Part shown: positions 1 through 13,260 of the stretch, in pieces | Layout: each line of letters starts with the position of its first letter | How positions within the stretch are numbered: position 1 is the first letter of the stretch | Assembly (NCBI GenBank): GCA_026724425.1 | Contig: JAIUCV010000658.1 | Location: 367,802-431,801, forward strand | Origin: Erythrophleum ivorense | Lineage: Eukaryota > Streptophyta > Magnoliopsida > Fabales > Fabaceae | Direction: 5' to 3' | Length of the DNA: 64,000 nt | The notes under the pieces: generated by a model | What the model was told of the DNA's origin: nothing | Seen by the model: only the letters and a program-made list of their open reading frames with translations | Databases searched by the model: none | Program-made: the position numbers and the translations under genes

Positions 1-765
1 ATGATGTGCAGCCTTGTGTGTGAATGGAGGTGTTGTACACGTGCCTTGCATTTGTGTTTACATGGAAGAATGAGTGTGTACCTCCCTGAGTGTGAAACTG
101 TGAGTGGTGGTATGCTCGAGTTTGCTTCTTCATTTGTTTTTGTGGCTGTGCAAAATGATATGTAGCCACGTGAATGAATGGACGTGGGAATGAGGTGAAA
201 GTGCAACGTGATTATGTAACGTGAGTAACCATGGCTTCATGTGAATGGGTGCAACGTGAGAGTTGTACTGCATGTGTGAAGAGTGTTGCTTCAATGTGAG
301 TGCAGTGGAATATATGAATGAAAGAGCTAGAAAATAGAGATCCTGTGGCTAATGAGTGCATTGAAGCTCTTATGATGTGAGTGAAATGCTTCTATGAGTG
401 TTTAAGTGGGTGCATTATTATGGTGTGTGAGTGAGCTTCCTTCCATCCAAAAATCTGCTTTCTAGTTGCAAATTGTGGCTTCCTTCATGTAGTTTAGCTC
501 TTGATTCAATCTTGAAGCTTCAATCATTTTCCAAATTAATTTCCATCCTTAAAATTCCCATTGCCTAACAAAAAACCTGCATAAATAGTAAGAACAATTC
601 AATAGGAAAATTCACAAAATCATTTAAAGAAATTTATGCATTAAAATCAATCATTTTGCAATTTAATTCCTAAAGTGCAGAAAATGGCCATTAAATTCAA
701 TTATCATCTAATAAAGTCCATTAAACCTTATTCAATTATTAAAGTGCCAAAATTAGGAGGATTCA
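1..765 (-). mobile_element. LTR fragment, same family as the LTRs at 38,725 and 50,479
   Basis: On the minus strand the stretch from about 765 down to 540 aligns by eye with the first 200 bp of the LTR starting at 50,479; both carry the TTAATGG and TTTTAATGCAT blocks in the same order. The rest is rich in ACGTG cores, for example CACGTG at 167-172, as in the other copies. The LTR 5' end is placed at a TG near 765, and the copy runs off the left edge of the window. There is no coding sequence. Confidence 0.65.
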
Positions 766-1610
766 TGTATATAAAACTAGCATTCATCACTTAGCTTTCT
801 CTTTGAATCTCTAAACTTCTTCCTCTACACCAAGGCCAAAACAAATTCATATGAACAACCAAAACCATGGAAAGAGAGAGCAAAGAGAGAAGAACAAGTT
901 TTCTAAAGAAGAAAGCCATGAAATCTTGAATTTTTCTCTACTTTTTCCTTGATTTCTTCCTTCCTCCTTGGCTCTCCTTGTGCGTGCCCTTTTTAGATGA
1001 GCTCTCCCCTGGTCTTAGGTAGATCAAATGTTGATTAAAAGGAACTAGAAAAAGGGACACCTAATATAAAGCAAAAAGGGAAGGAATTGTTCATTAAAAA
1101 TGATGTTTACGTCTTGCGTTCATGGCATTTTTGTTTTAGCTTTGTTTTAACTCCTTTTTGAAAATCATCTTCTCTATCATAATTTAAGTCCTCAAACTTA
1201 AAAAATAGCTTTGAATCACTCAATTTGGAATTAAAATTTTTCTGAACAAAACGGTCAAAGTTTGGGTCAACCAATATTTAAAAACATATACCGGAAGGGT
1301 TTTAACTGTCCCATGACTTCTCATGGTTTTTAGACCCTTTAAAAACCATGAAGAATTTAAATTTTTTATTTGAAAAGATCTCCTATGAGTTTTTCAAAAA
1401 GTCTCCATATTTACGAAAATACCACTAGACTTTTGGCAAATTTTTTGAACTGCTCTGGCTTCAGTTTTTGAGCAACTCAAGACTCAAATCCTCATTTTTC
1501 ATTATTTAAAATTTTATCCAAATTTTATTTGGCCTTAAATCATTCATCTTAAGAGACTTGCTTTTCAAATTGACTCATTACAGTATTTTTACGGAATACC
1601 AGATGTTACA
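766..1610 (-). mobile_element. 5' part of a Tekay-like LTR (minus strand)
   Basis: Read on the minus strand, this LTR begins TGTAACATC at 1,610. It continues with the TTTGAAAAGCAAGTC block seen just inside the LTRs at 4,576 and 6,927. Positions 1,040-1,250 match the same internal order as those copies. It stops where the other LTR family begins near 765, so it is a truncated or interrupted copy. Confidence 0.6.
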
Positions 1611-1611
1611 C

Positions 1612-1735
1612 CACTAAAACTGGCGATTGATTGTCATCATTAAAAATTTTGCATTAAATTATTTATGCAAAGGCATTAGTTTCATCCTTATGTCACTATT
1701 AAAGGTTGTCACTAAATATATATAATGGCAAATTT
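1612..1735. mobile_element. possible CACTA-type terminal remnant
   Basis: The stretch opens with CACTAAAA directly beside the LTR end at 1,610. It contains repeated TGTCACTA words (around 1,690 and 1,708), which recall the terminal and subterminal repeats of plant CACTA transposons. No second terminus, target duplication or transposase is visible, so this is only a suggestion. Confidence 0.25.
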
Positions 1736-3368
1736 TCTTGGTTGCACTAACCAAGATAGTGAAGAGAAGCCTCTTTCATTCCCTTTTGTGTGTAGAGTGT
1801 CATATCTTAATCCCAAGAAACTCATATCATAGCATTCAAGTAATAAACACCTATACTTGTACACAAAACATAGCATATGGACCGAAATCACATAAACAAA
1901 CCCACACGGCTCAATATCACTTTGGTTTAATAATTTTTATCCATATAATATTCATAAAACATCCATTCAAAGCAAGAATATCATTCCATAAGCTCTTAAG
2001 GTTCATTTCACTATACCTGAACTTTTCACACAATTTACTTGCGCATACAACATATAACAATAGGAAGTACATTACCAAGAGCCTCTAGCTTAGCATCAAA
2101 TCACTTTCAAATCCCATAAATTGATCCTCAACTCATGTTAAACCATAACATATTAAAACATATCAGATTCATAGCCATTTAGGTCAAGAAACTTAGGTTT
2201 GAAGGTTTGGAACACATATAAGAATTTTTGCCATGAGTTTGCTATTTAGTTTTCTGATAGAAATTTTTAGAAATTATAATTAAATCTAAAAAAATTGAAA
2301 TTGAGCTCATGATACCATTATGGAAAGATGTTGATGTTAAATTTATGGGAAAAATAATTTTAGACCACATTAAGCTTGTTTAGGAACTGAAATATAATGA
2401 AACAATACACAAGGTTGGCTGGCATTACTGTTTCTAATGCAAAATTTCAAGAATTCATTTCTCTCTTTACAGACCTCCAAATGAGGTGCTTCTAGTTGCT
2501 ACAGATCATTGTGAATATCTAGTTTCTCTTTGTCAAATTTTAGAACCATTAGACCTCATTTGACGCTTAGATGACATGAAAATGCAATATGCTCCAGTGA
2601 ATAGTGCACAGACCAAAACCAACTTCTGATATAAACTTTGAAAAATCATAATAAATCCTATAAACCTCCAAATAATGTGATTCTTAGACAAAAAAAAAAT
2701 CTCTATATGAGATTTATATGTGTGCAAAATCTCAAGCTCAAAATCACTCATTTGGTCATGTTGGAGTTCAGCTTACAAAATGCGTCATTTGTTGTCCTAA
2801 AATGGTTCAATTATGTGCCAAAAGGTCTTCCCCTTGAACCCAGACCACTTGGACAAGTCCAAAAGCACCATAACACCCTAAATATGCATGCCAACTGATT
2901 CAAAAAGCCATGGAGCTCAAATTCACTTCCTAGCTCCAACTCATACCTAAGGTTCCATACTTTCTATTAGGAATACAACAATCATTTTTGCGCAAAGGTG
3001 TTCAAATGACTCTTCTAAGATTACATTCATCATACATATCCATTTTTACACTTTTCTAGAAATAAGATTCATATAAATTGGTTCATCTTGCCATACACAC
3101 ATCCATACTCACAGATACAGGCTACCAAGTGGCAAACTTACACATTTCCATTCACATAAGTGCAAAGGGGGTTCATACATCATTCATATATATTATATGA
3201 GCTATCCATGAGTTTACATTACAAATATATAGCTTGGGTACATTATTCAACTACAAAGTACATTTCAAAACCTATTTCTATACATCCAATCCACTAATCA
3301 TGCACTCATCGGGGGTTGGCTTCCGTTTCTTACTCTGTTTGGCACACCTAGCATTATTAAAGGGGAAT

Positions 3369-3386
3369 GAGATTCGGAGGAATCTT
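3369..3386 (-). repeat. LTR palindrome, copy 1 (variant spacer)
   Basis: GAGATTC and GAATCTT are separated by a 4-nt spacer. This is the only one of the eight copies with a spacer other than 3 nt when aligned on GATTC/GAATC. Confidence 0.6.
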
Positions 3387-3536
3387 AATAACTCTAAATC
3401 CATTTCATGCATACATATAACATGTTCATGCATGTGAAAGAATGCAAGTATGTCATGTAATGTTCTCAAATGATGCATAGCCATATATCTTCATATCATA
3501 CATAAACAAATAACACATTATGGACTCAAGAGAGCA

Positions 3537-3725
3537 ATGGCTCAGCCTTACCCATCATCTTGGGACTTTTGGATTTGCTTTACCTGTATCTCGGGACTTT
3601 TGACTTGGCCTTACTCTTTCTTGAGGCTTTTGGCCTTGTCTCACCCTTTCTTAGGGACTTTTGGCTCTTCTTCACCATTTTCAATGGACTTTTGGCCTTA
3701 CCATGCTCATTCAAGTCATTTCATA
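3537..3725 (-). repeat. degenerate tandem array, GGGACTTTTGG core (minus orientation)
   Basis: Five or six units carry the core GGGACTTTTGG followed by CCTTAC- or CTCACC-like words, spaced roughly 30-40 bp. This is the reverse complement of the GTGAGG...CCAAAAGTCCC array in the plus-strand LTRs. It explains the short ORFs that can be read here. Confidence 0.7.
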
Positions 3726-6410
3726 TAATTTTGTAGACATAAATCAAGTCATGGTTTCAAAACATTCATCTAATAGCTACAAGCAATTTCCAAATATTAG
3801 AGACACACACAAGCAATCTAAGATAAGTCATGAATGGATACATGTTTGAAGGAAAGGATTAAAGAGCTACCTTATGGAAAACTACACTTTTCCTTTACTT
3901 TCTCTTCCTTCTTCTCAGCTTAAGCACACACAAGAAGGGAGTTCTTGCCTTTCCTGGCCTAGACACAATAAATATGACATAAATTAGGCTTCGGAACCAA
4001 TTCTAGCTTCAAGGAAGGCTAGGCTAGCTTGCTTGGCTTTAAGTTACACATAATGCTTATTTAAGACACCATGAAGCAACTACTTTAAATCTTGATCTTA
4101 GCTTTCCATGTCCTTTCTTTCTAGACCTCTTGGCTACACATAAACTCATTGAAGCATTCATAAACTCATTCTAACGAGCCCAAGCCCATATTGCTTCATT
4201 ATGCCTAAATTGAGACCTTAAAATATCAACTCTCAAACCAAACCTCCTAAATTCAAACCATTAGTTCCCGTAACTCTTATAATTCATATCTAGGCCTTTA
4301 AATTCCTTAGAACACAAAAATTTACTCCCTAGGTATGAAAACCCTAAAGTGGCCAAACCATACTTTCACACATGAACCCATGGAATTGGCTTATTTTTTT
4401 GCATCGGTTGGTTTATGGGAAGCTTCCTAGGGGTCAATTAGGCTCATACAAGCTCTCACATGCATTGAAAAATGTCTAGAAAAAATTAGATTTAATGTTG
4501 AACCTTGGAACCCCGAGTTGTGCATACTTGGTTTCCTTGGTTCCTTTTTAGTTTCTTTTGGCTTAAATCTTATTCTGTAATGCCAAGTATGTTGTAAAAA
4601 CATCGAAATGGCCCAGTTTGAAAAGCAAGTCTCCTGAGATGAGTGATTCAAGACTAAATAAAATTTGGATAAAATTTTAAATAATAAAAAACAAGGATTT
4701 GAACTTTGAGTTGTCCCGAAACTAGGGCTGGAGTGATTTAAAAAATTTGCCGAAAGGTCAATGGTATATTCATAAATAAGTGTAATTTTGGAAAAACACA
4801 TAGGAGGGCTTTTTAAATAAAAATTTTGAGTTGCCTAGAGCTTTAAGAGGCCCCAAAAAGCATGGAAAGTCCCGGGACTGGTAAAGCCCCTCAAGTGAAC
4901 GTTTTCCAACGTCAGTTGAGCCGAACTTTGACCGATTAGTCCGGGAAGGTTTTAGCTCCTATTTGAGTGATTCTAAAGTCATTTTATTAAATTAGGAACC
5001 TAAAGTTTATGATTAAAAAAGATAGTTCTAAAAAAGGAGCTAAAATGAAGCCAAACTGGAAATGCCATTATAAAAGGGCAAAAATGGAAATAATTTTTTA
5101 AAAGAAGCTTTTAAACTCTTCTTTAAAGCCCACGTCCTCCCTCTCCTTCCTTAGACGGACTTTCTTCTATCCAATTTCAGAGAAAATTCACATCTCCTTA
5201 GGTGCACAAACGAGAGGAAATTTTAGAGGAAGAAAGTAAGGCAAAAGGTAAGAAAAAGTTAAGAATTTCATGCTTCTTCTTCTTGGAACTTTCTTCCTAT
5301 TCTCTTAAGCTCTCTTCCTATGGTTTTAGAGAGTAATATGGTTCTATGTTGGCCTTGAACCAGAGGGGAAAAATTGGAGTTTCAAAGAGGAAGCTAAAGC
5401 AAGGAGAAGGACTCTTGAAGGAAGCTTGAATTCAAGGTAGTTTCTCCTCCTTTGTTGCTTCTTCTTCTTCTTCTCTTCCATGGTGGGATGCCTAAAATAG
5501 AACCATGAAGGGGGAAAATTTTGTTTTATAACCAATAAGAATTTATCAAATTAGGCCATGGGAAGATGGAATACACCAAAGAATTATATGAAAAGCTAGT
5601 AGAATTCAAGTTGGAAAAGTGTAGGGCTCTTGAACATAATCTAAATCTGGTTGATTTAAGAATTTTCTAGCATATGTGAGTGTTTGTTTGAGTTTCTAAG
5701 ACTCCTAGGGAGCCTCCCAAGTGTCCCATCCATTAAGAAAAAATTTCAAACTCCATGGGTCACTAATGAAGGCATATTTCAGCTAAGACCTATGGAAATA
5801 ACTAGGGGATGTTTTAAATTGTTCCAAGCTTGATTTAAGACTTTGTATGATAAAAGAAGATAGGAGAAACCTTTGGAAAAAATTTAGAAGTCTTAGGTTG
5901 AGAGATAAGATAATAGTTTCCATAATGTAACCTTGTGAAGCAACATATATCTAGGCTTGGGAGAGTGGGTGTATGATAGCTCCAAGGACTTTAAATGAAG
6001 TCAAGAAGTCTAGATAAAGGAAGAAATTAGAGCTAAGAACTTGAATTATGCTAGTTGCTTCATTAGGCCATAATGGAACCATTATGTGACCATTAGGCAA
6101 AGTGTGTGTCTCAAGTGTGAGTTTGATGTTTTTGCTTGCTTCAAGAAAGTAATTGAATGTTATTTATAGTGTTTAGGCTAAAGAAGTCAAACCCCATTTC
6201 ATTATGAGTGTATAGCCAAGAAAGTGAAGGTGTGGCCAAGTGAAGCTTGAAAATTTGTTAAGGTAGCTCTCCACCTTTTCTTGTTGCATATGTGTCATTA
6301 TGTACTTATGTGTATATTTATACTTTCGAGACATGCCACTTGATGTTATGTTGTTATTTTGATACCAATATGTCTTCTTGAATGTCTTTGAATTGTGAAA
6401 ATGGCTCATA

Positions 6411-6600
6411 AGAGTGAGGTAATGCCAAAAGTTCCTTAATGTGGATGAGGAGATGCCAAAAGTCTTATGGCATGGGTGAGACAAGGCCAAAAGTCCCTTA
6501 GATGGGTGAGGCTAAATCAAAAGTTCCTAAACCAAGAGTGAGGTAAATCCAAAAGTCCTAGAAATAGGGTGAGGTCAAACCAAAAGTCCCTGGAGCTCAT
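6411..6600 (+). repeat. degenerate tandem array, CCAAAAGTCCC core
   Basis: Six units of the type GTGAGGY..CCAAAAGTCC, about 30-36 bp each, with substitutions in every unit. It lies about 150 bp downstream of the AGGTAGCTCTCCAC block at 6,261 and 130 bp upstream of the palindrome at 6,733. Confidence 0.75.
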
Positions 6601-6732
6601 TCTTATGCCTGACATGAGTTTGTGGCATAAAAATGTGAAAATTAAATGCTTCATAGATTAATTAGTTGCATACTTGTACCTTTGACATGTTATATACCTT
6701 GAAAATGTGCTTGAATAGGTGTATCAGCTATT

Positions 6733-6749
6733 GAGATTTAATGAATCTC
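6733..6749 (+). repeat. LTR palindrome, copy 2
   Basis: GAGATTTAATGAATCTC: arms of six perfectly paired bases around a 5-nt centre. It is followed at once by a CACCCCCTCC pyrimidine tract. Confidence 0.7.
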
Positions 6750-8769
6750 ACCCCCTCCTTTCTCTCATCTTATATGGTCTAGGTGGAGCTTAAGATCCAA
6801 AGGATAGAAGTTAAGGAGCTTAAATATCCATCTCTTAGCAAATCTTGCTATTTTTAATATACTAGAATGTCAAAGTATATATGTATATATTATTTTTGAG
6901 CAATGAAATCTTGAACAAGTGTAAAATGTAACGCTCGGTACATTATAAAAATACTGAAATAGGCCAGTTTGAAAAGCAAGTCCCCTAAGATGAGTGATTC
7001 AAAGTCAAATAAAATTTGGATAAAATTTTAAATAATAGAAAATAAGGATCTGAGCCTTTAGTTGCCCAGAAATTGGGGTTGGAGTGATTCAAAAAATTTG
7101 CTGAAAGGTTAGTGATATTTTCGTAAATAAGTGCAATTTTAGAAAGCAACTAGGAGGGATTTTTAAATAGAAATTTTGAGTTGTTTAGGGTTCTCAAAGG
7201 CCCCAAAAACCATGGGAAGCCCCAGGACCTGTAAAGCTCCTTCGGTGTACTCTTTCTGACGTCAGTTGACCCAAACTTTAATTGATTTGTTCGGGAATGT
7301 TTTGCTCCGATTTGAGTGATTCCAAAGGCATTTTATTAAATTGGGAATCTAAATTTTATAATAAAAAAGACGGTTTTAAAAAAGGAGCTAAAATGAAGCC
7401 AAACCGAAAATGCCATTATGGAAGGGCAAAAATGAAAACAAATTGCAAAAAGGAAGCTTCCAAATTCTCTTTTTAAGTCACGTTCTTCCTCTCCCTCCCT
7501 AAACTAACTTTCTTTTGCTCATTTTCAAAGAAAATTCTCAGCTCCTAAGGTGCATAAAAGAGAGGAAATTTTGGAGGAAGAAAAGCCAAGGAAAGGTGAG
7601 AAAGTGTAAGATTTTCATGCTCTTTCCTCTTGAAACTTCATCCTCCCCTTCTTACTTCATCTTTCCATGGTTTTAATGCAATTTTTGGTGCTAATTTAGG
7701 TCCAGATCAGAGGAGAGAAATTCAAAATTTAAGGAGGAGGAAGAGGGAAGAGGAAGGGCTCTTGAAGGAAGCTTGATTGAAAGGTAGTTTCTCTCCCTTT
7801 GTTGCTTCTTTTTCTCCTTCTTCTCTTCCATGGTGGGATGCCTCAAATAGAACCATGAAGAGGGAAGAGTTTCTATTTTATAATCCATAAGAATCCATCA
7901 AACTAAGCCATGGGAAGATGGAATACACTAAAGAAATGCATGGAAAACTAGTAAAACTTAAGTTGAAAAAGCGTAGGGTGCTTGAACATAGTTTAAAATC
8001 TGGGTTGATTCAAGACTTCCCCATCATATGTGAGTGTTTGTTTAAGTTTCTAAGACTCCTAGGGAGTCTCCTAAGTGCCCCGTCCAGTAAGAAAAAATCC
8101 CAAACTCCATAAGTCTTTAATGGAAGCATAAATCAGTCAAGATCTTTAGAGATAGCTAGGGGATGTTTTAAATGGTTCCAAACTTGATTTAGGACTTTAT
8201 ATGATAAAAGAAGATAGGAGAAACCCTTGGAAAAAGTTTAGAAGCCTTAAGTTGGGAGATGAGGCAATGACTTCTATAATGTAACCTTATGAAATAACAT
8301 GGACCTAGGTTTGTGAAAGTGAGTGTGTTATGGCGTCAAGGACCTTAAATGAGGTCAAGAGGTCTAAATATGGTAAGAGAATGGAACTAAGAATTTTACT
8401 TGTGGTAGTTGCTTCATTTGGTCATTAATGGAACCATATTGTGACAAATAGAACCAAGTGTAGTCTTAAGAGTGAGTTGGATGTTATAACTTATTCCAAG
8501 AGTATAATTAAGTATTGTTTATTGTGAATAGGATAAGGAAATCCAACCCCACCTCCTTGTGTTTGTGGAACCGAAAAGGAGAAGGAACAAGCAAAGTAAG
8601 CCTTGAATTTGCATTAAGGTAGCTCTCCACCTTTTCTTGTTGCATTTTCTTGTTACATATGTGTCATTGTGTGCTTGTGTGTATGTTTATATGTTTGAGA
8701 CATGCCACTTGATGCTATGTTGCTATTTTGGTACCAATATGCTTTCTTGAATGTCTTTGAATTGTGGAA

Positions 8770-8965
8770 ATGGCTCATAATGGTGAGGTAGTGCCAAGAG
8801 TCCTTTAATGTGGGTGAGGAGATGCCAAAAATTTCATGGCATGGGTAAAATAAGGCCAAAAGTCCCTTGGATAGGTGAGGTTAAGTCAAAAGTCCCAAGA
8901 ACCAAGAGTGAGGCAATCCAAAAGTCCTAGAAATGGGGTGAGACCAAACCAAAAGTCCCTAGAGC
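8770..8965 (+). repeat. degenerate tandem array, CCAAAAGTCCC core
   Basis: Same position within the LTR and the same number of units as the array at 6,411. The units differ from that copy by scattered substitutions. Confidence 0.75.
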
Positions 8966-9101
8966 TCATTCTTATGCTTGACATGAGTTTGTGACACAAA
9001 AATGTGAAAGTGGAATGCTTCATGAATTGATTGATTGCATACTTGTACCTTTGACATGCTACATGCCTTGAAAATATGCTTGGATAGGTATATGAGCTAT
9101 T

Positions 9102-9118
9102 GAGATTGAATGAATTTC
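9102..9118 (+). repeat. LTR palindrome, copy 3 (decayed arm)
   Basis: GAGATTGAATGAATTTC: one transition in each arm relative to the consensus. The pyrimidine tract that follows (ACTCCCTCC) is kept. Confidence 0.55.
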
Positions 9119-12100
9119 ACTCCCTCCTTTCTCTTATCTCATATGATCTAGATAGAGTCCAAGATTCAAAGGATAGAGGCCAAGGAGCTTAAATCTTTAT
9201 CTCTTAGTAAATTTTGCTAGTTTTGATGTACTAGAATGTCAAAGAATATATGTATATGTTTATTATTGGGCCATGACACTTTGAACATGTGTAAAACTAT
9301 GTAAAGTTAGTGTATGAATCAAGAATAGAGTTAAATGAATAGAAATGTGCATTTTGACCACTTGGGAGCCCACTTATGCATGTATGTTTATGGGAGTGGC
9401 ATGATGAATTTGAGTTGCATGAGGGTTCAGACCTTATAAGAGGCTCATTTATGCTACATTTATACTTTTGAAGTTGCTCAAATATGTGTAAAACAATGGA
9501 TGGCTCATCTGGACCAAATTTGCCCCTTTATTGGAACCAAAAGTGCCATAATCTTGAGGTATAGCAAAGTCTGACCAAATGACCTCTTCTTGACTTGAAA
9601 ATTTTCATACAATTAGATCTTGCCTAGAGCTTTTTGGGAAGTGAAATATCAGGTCATTTGGAGGTCTTTGAAATTTTCTATGATTTTTCAAAGTTGTTAT
9701 CAGAATTTCGGATTTGCACCAGTACTGTTCATTTGGTCAGTTGTGAAATTGTGTCATCCGAGGGCCAAACGTGGTCCAATAGCTACTAAATTTCATAAGC
9801 AGAAACTAGGAACTCACAGCGGCTTGCAGCATCTAGAATCACCTTATTTGGAGGTCTGAGTTAAGAGATATGAATTTTTGAATTTTTGGAACAGCAACAG
9901 TAGGCGCAGCACGACCTGAGTCACTATTCTATTGTATTTTAGTAGCTAAACGTACTTTTTATGGTCTGAGTCTATTTTTACCATAAATTTAACATTCATA
10001 ACTTTCCAAATTGGTATCATTTTCATGGATTAGATTTTTTTAGAATTAATTAAAAATTTTCAAACTTCATGGTAGACACTTGCATCAGTACCAGTAGCTG
10101 TCCGAACCTTTGCCCCTTTTCGCATGTCAAACGCTTTCTGTGTTATGTTTCATGGCCTGGAAATATTTATATTTCCATAATATCTAAGAATACATGATTT
10201 TAATTTTTCTAGAATTAGTTATGAATTTTAAAACTTCATATCAGTAATATGAACCAGTAGTCCAGACAGCAGCAACCTCAGTGGCTTTTCGGATGTCAAA
10301 TGCTCTCCCATTAATGATTCATGAGCTAAAATTATTTTTAACATGGGGTAAACATCCATATATTTTTGGAATGGTAAATTTTGTTGGGTTTCGATTTTTT
10401 TGGATTTAGTTATGAATTTTTGAAATTGTGACAGAAAAATTAAAATTCTGGCCGAAAATAATAGTGTGAGTTTGATGCTTCCCATTGAATTCCACGAGTT
10501 GTGGGCCAACTTTGGTGATGCAAGTATGTATGTAATTAAATATGAGAATGTAATGTATGAACTTATATGGTCCGCGTGACACTGAATGAAATTTTCATAC
10601 GCGACGCAACGCGAAATAAGGCATTATTTTAGTGCCATTTTCTATTCCCTTTTGTGCAATTCATCATGTGAGATTTAGAAATGATAGAAAACAATCTAGA
10701 AATATATGGTGTTACATAAAACTATGTAAAGATAGTGTATGTATCAAGAATAGAGCTAAATGAATGAAGATATGTAATTTGACCACTTGAGAGCCCACTT
10801 GTGCATGTATGTTTATGGATGTGTCATGATGAATTTGAGTTGCATGATAGTTCAGACCTTATGAAAGACTTATTTATGTTGTATTTATGCTTTCTAAGTT
10901 GCTCAAATGGGTGTAGAACAATGTATGAATCATTTAGACCAAATTTGCCCTTTTTTTGGCGCTAAAAGTGCCATAATCTTGAGATATGGCAAAATGACCT
11001 CTTCTTGACTTGAAATTTGGCATACCATTAGATCTTGCCTAGATCTTTTTGGGAAGCTAAAGATCAGGTCATTTGGAGATTTGTGAAATTTTTTATAATT
11101 TTTCAAAGTTGGTATCAAAATTTTAGATCTGCAGAATTACTGTTCATTTGGTTAGTTATGATTTTATGTCATCCGAGGGGCAAACGTGGTCTAATGGCTA
11201 TGAAATTTTATAGGCAAAAACTATATATTTACAGTAACTTGTAGCAATTGGAAGCACCTCCAAATCCATAAAGCTAACATCCACAACTTTCTAGATTAGT
11301 ATCATTTGCATGGATTGAATTTTTGTGAAATTAATTAGACATTTTTGAAATTTATAGCAGACACTTGTATCAGTACCAGTAGCTATTCAAACCTTTACAC
11401 CTTTTTGAATGTTAAATGTGACACCTTGACCTCTAGCTCATACCCAACGTGCCCTCTAGCCCATATGGCAATGCGGAACTCATAAGGGAGACACTTTCTC
11501 TACCTTATGCTTACTTTCTCTATGGCACTATGTGTGGGTAGAGCTCCACTTAGAAGTAACATGGACCGGTTGAGCCCTCTCTCTGATTCCTCTTGCTCAA
11601 TTACTCTTTTGAGACTTATTTCAATCCCTACTATATGCTTAGAACTCATGGAAAGCAAAAAGGGATTGGAGACATGCATTTTCGCTAGTGGCAGATTTTG
11701 CTTCTTTTCTGGGCTAACTTTGGAAATTCATAACTAAATGCAGAAAAATCGTATCTACATGATCTGGGTCATGCTAGAAAGTTTGAGACGTCTACTTCAT
11801 GCTAAAAATACTTAGAACTCTCAATCTCTCACTCATTCTGCTTTTGACATCGAAATAGTTCACTGGTCAGAGGGGGCTTCTTTACTGTCACAGTTTACTG
11901 ATATGGACTTTGAAAATGTCTAACTAATTCCACAAAAATCCAATGCTCATAAACTCTATCTCTATGGAAATATGTGGATGTTAGCTAGAGGATAAAAATA
12001 TCTCCAGATCAGTTCACCTAGCCAATTTCCCGGAAACCGATGAAACAGTACCTCGGGTCTGGTTGGGTGTCTGATTCTGGGCAGGAACTTCGAAATTGCA

Positions 12101-12924
12101 TAACTTCCTCTCTGGACCTCTAAATGAGGTGCTTCCAGTTCTCACAAGTCACTGTGACCATCTAGTTTCTGTGTATAAAATTTCGTAGCCATTGGACTAC
12201 GTTTGCCCCTCGGATGACATGATTTCTAAACTGACCAAATGAACAGTGATTTTCTGAAATCCGAATTTCTGATGTCAACTTTGATAAATCATAGAAAATG
12301 CTATAGACCTCTATTTGACATGAACTCTAGCTTCCCAGAAAGCTCTAAACATAATCTAGCTACATGTCAAATCTCATAGCTAAAAGAGGTCATATGGCTA
12401 TTCCATGACATCATGTGCAAAGAGGCCATTTCTTGGCCAAAAGTGTGGCTAATGGGGTCCAATCTTAAGTTTTCTACTTCTATGACTCTTTGAGCACATG
12501 AGAAAGCATCTATAGGAGCTATTGATCATGCCTCAAGTGTCTAATAACTCAGATTAGGGAAACTCACTACCCCATGCCCACTTATGCACCCATATATACT
12601 AGGCTATCATGGGCATTTCATATCAAAATCTACTTTCTCATTCATCATGGCTTTCATTCTCATACATTCATCATTTACAACTTACTTTCTCACTCAAAAT
12701 GAATTACATTCTCATATATACATCATCTTACATACATGGTCTTACAACATTTATAATTGCTACATCATATACATCATTTACATCTCATGTCTCATTTACA
12801 AGATATATACAAGCATTCTTTACACTCTCCTTCATTTCTATCCCTAGCTTCATGCTTGGTGGTGGTTCCCATCTCTAACCTCACTTGGCCCACCTGGCAT
12901 AGTTGGATGGTGGAGAGGGAGGGT

Positions 12925-12941
12925 GAGATTCGGAGAATCTC
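12925..12941 (-). repeat. LTR palindrome, copy 4 (perfect)
   Basis: GAGATTCGGAGAATCTC: seven paired bases on each side of a 3-nt spacer, with the conserved polypyrimidine tract on the minus strand. Confidence 0.75.
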
Positions 12942-13084
12942 AGTAGTTCAACTCTCATTCAAACATACATAGATTGCATGCAACAAGTCTCATTATGCAT
13001 GTATGGCATGTTAGCATATAAAACATGATGAAAAACATTTGAAACATGTAAAATGGCCATGGATAACATTCAAGAGCTCGCTGA

Positions 13085-13260
13085 GTACTTGGATCGGCCT
13101 CACCCCTTCCCTTATGGCTTTTGGATTTGCTTTCCCATACTTTTAGAGGTATTTAGACTCACCCTTACTCTTTGGGAGTCAACCTCACTTTTGGGAGACA
13201 TGGCTCAACCAACTTAGGGCTTCGGCTCATCCTCACCTTGGCTATAGGGTTATTGGCTTT
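13085..13260 (-). repeat. degenerate tandem array of the LTR, minus orientation
   Basis: Four to five poorly conserved units with TTTTGG/GACTCACC words. This is the most eroded of the arrays. Confidence 0.5.

Larger units (their letters stand above)
1736..4570 (-). mobile_element. 3' portion of the old minus-strand Tekay-like LTR, split by the LTR at 4,576
   Basis: The minus strand carries the standard modules of these LTRs in reverse order: the GGTAGCTC block near 3,866-3,872, the repeat array at 3,540-3,720 and the palindrome at 3,369. The matching 5' part lies at 14,726-15,700, beyond the inserted LTR, and the duplicated TATTC on each side of the insertion supports joining the two. The lower boundary is uncertain. 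The 60-120-codon ORFs here have no recognisable product. Confidence 0.6.
6927..10716 (+). mobile_element. solo LTR, Tekay-like, nested in the LTR at 4,576
   Basis: Starts TGTAACGCTC and ends GGTGTTACA; the termini form the short inverted repeat TGTAAC/GTTACA. The target duplication TAAAA is exact (6,922-6,926 and 10,717-10,721). At 3,790 bp it is uninterrupted and gives the full layout of this LTR family: TTTGAAAAGCAAG block, purine-rich leader-like stretch, AGGTAGCTC block, tandem array, palindrome and 3' terminal part. It inserted into a close relative in the same orientation. Confidence 0.9.

Noticed and set aside
4427..4801. 124-codon minus ORF
   Set aside because: It spans the boundary between the old minus LTR and the inserted plus LTR at 4,576, so it is a junction by-product.
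12584..12972. Three overlapping plus-strand ORFs of 71-89 codons
   Set aside because: They lie within the minus-strand solo LTR at 11,417-14,301, with Ile/Tyr/Ser-rich low complexity.
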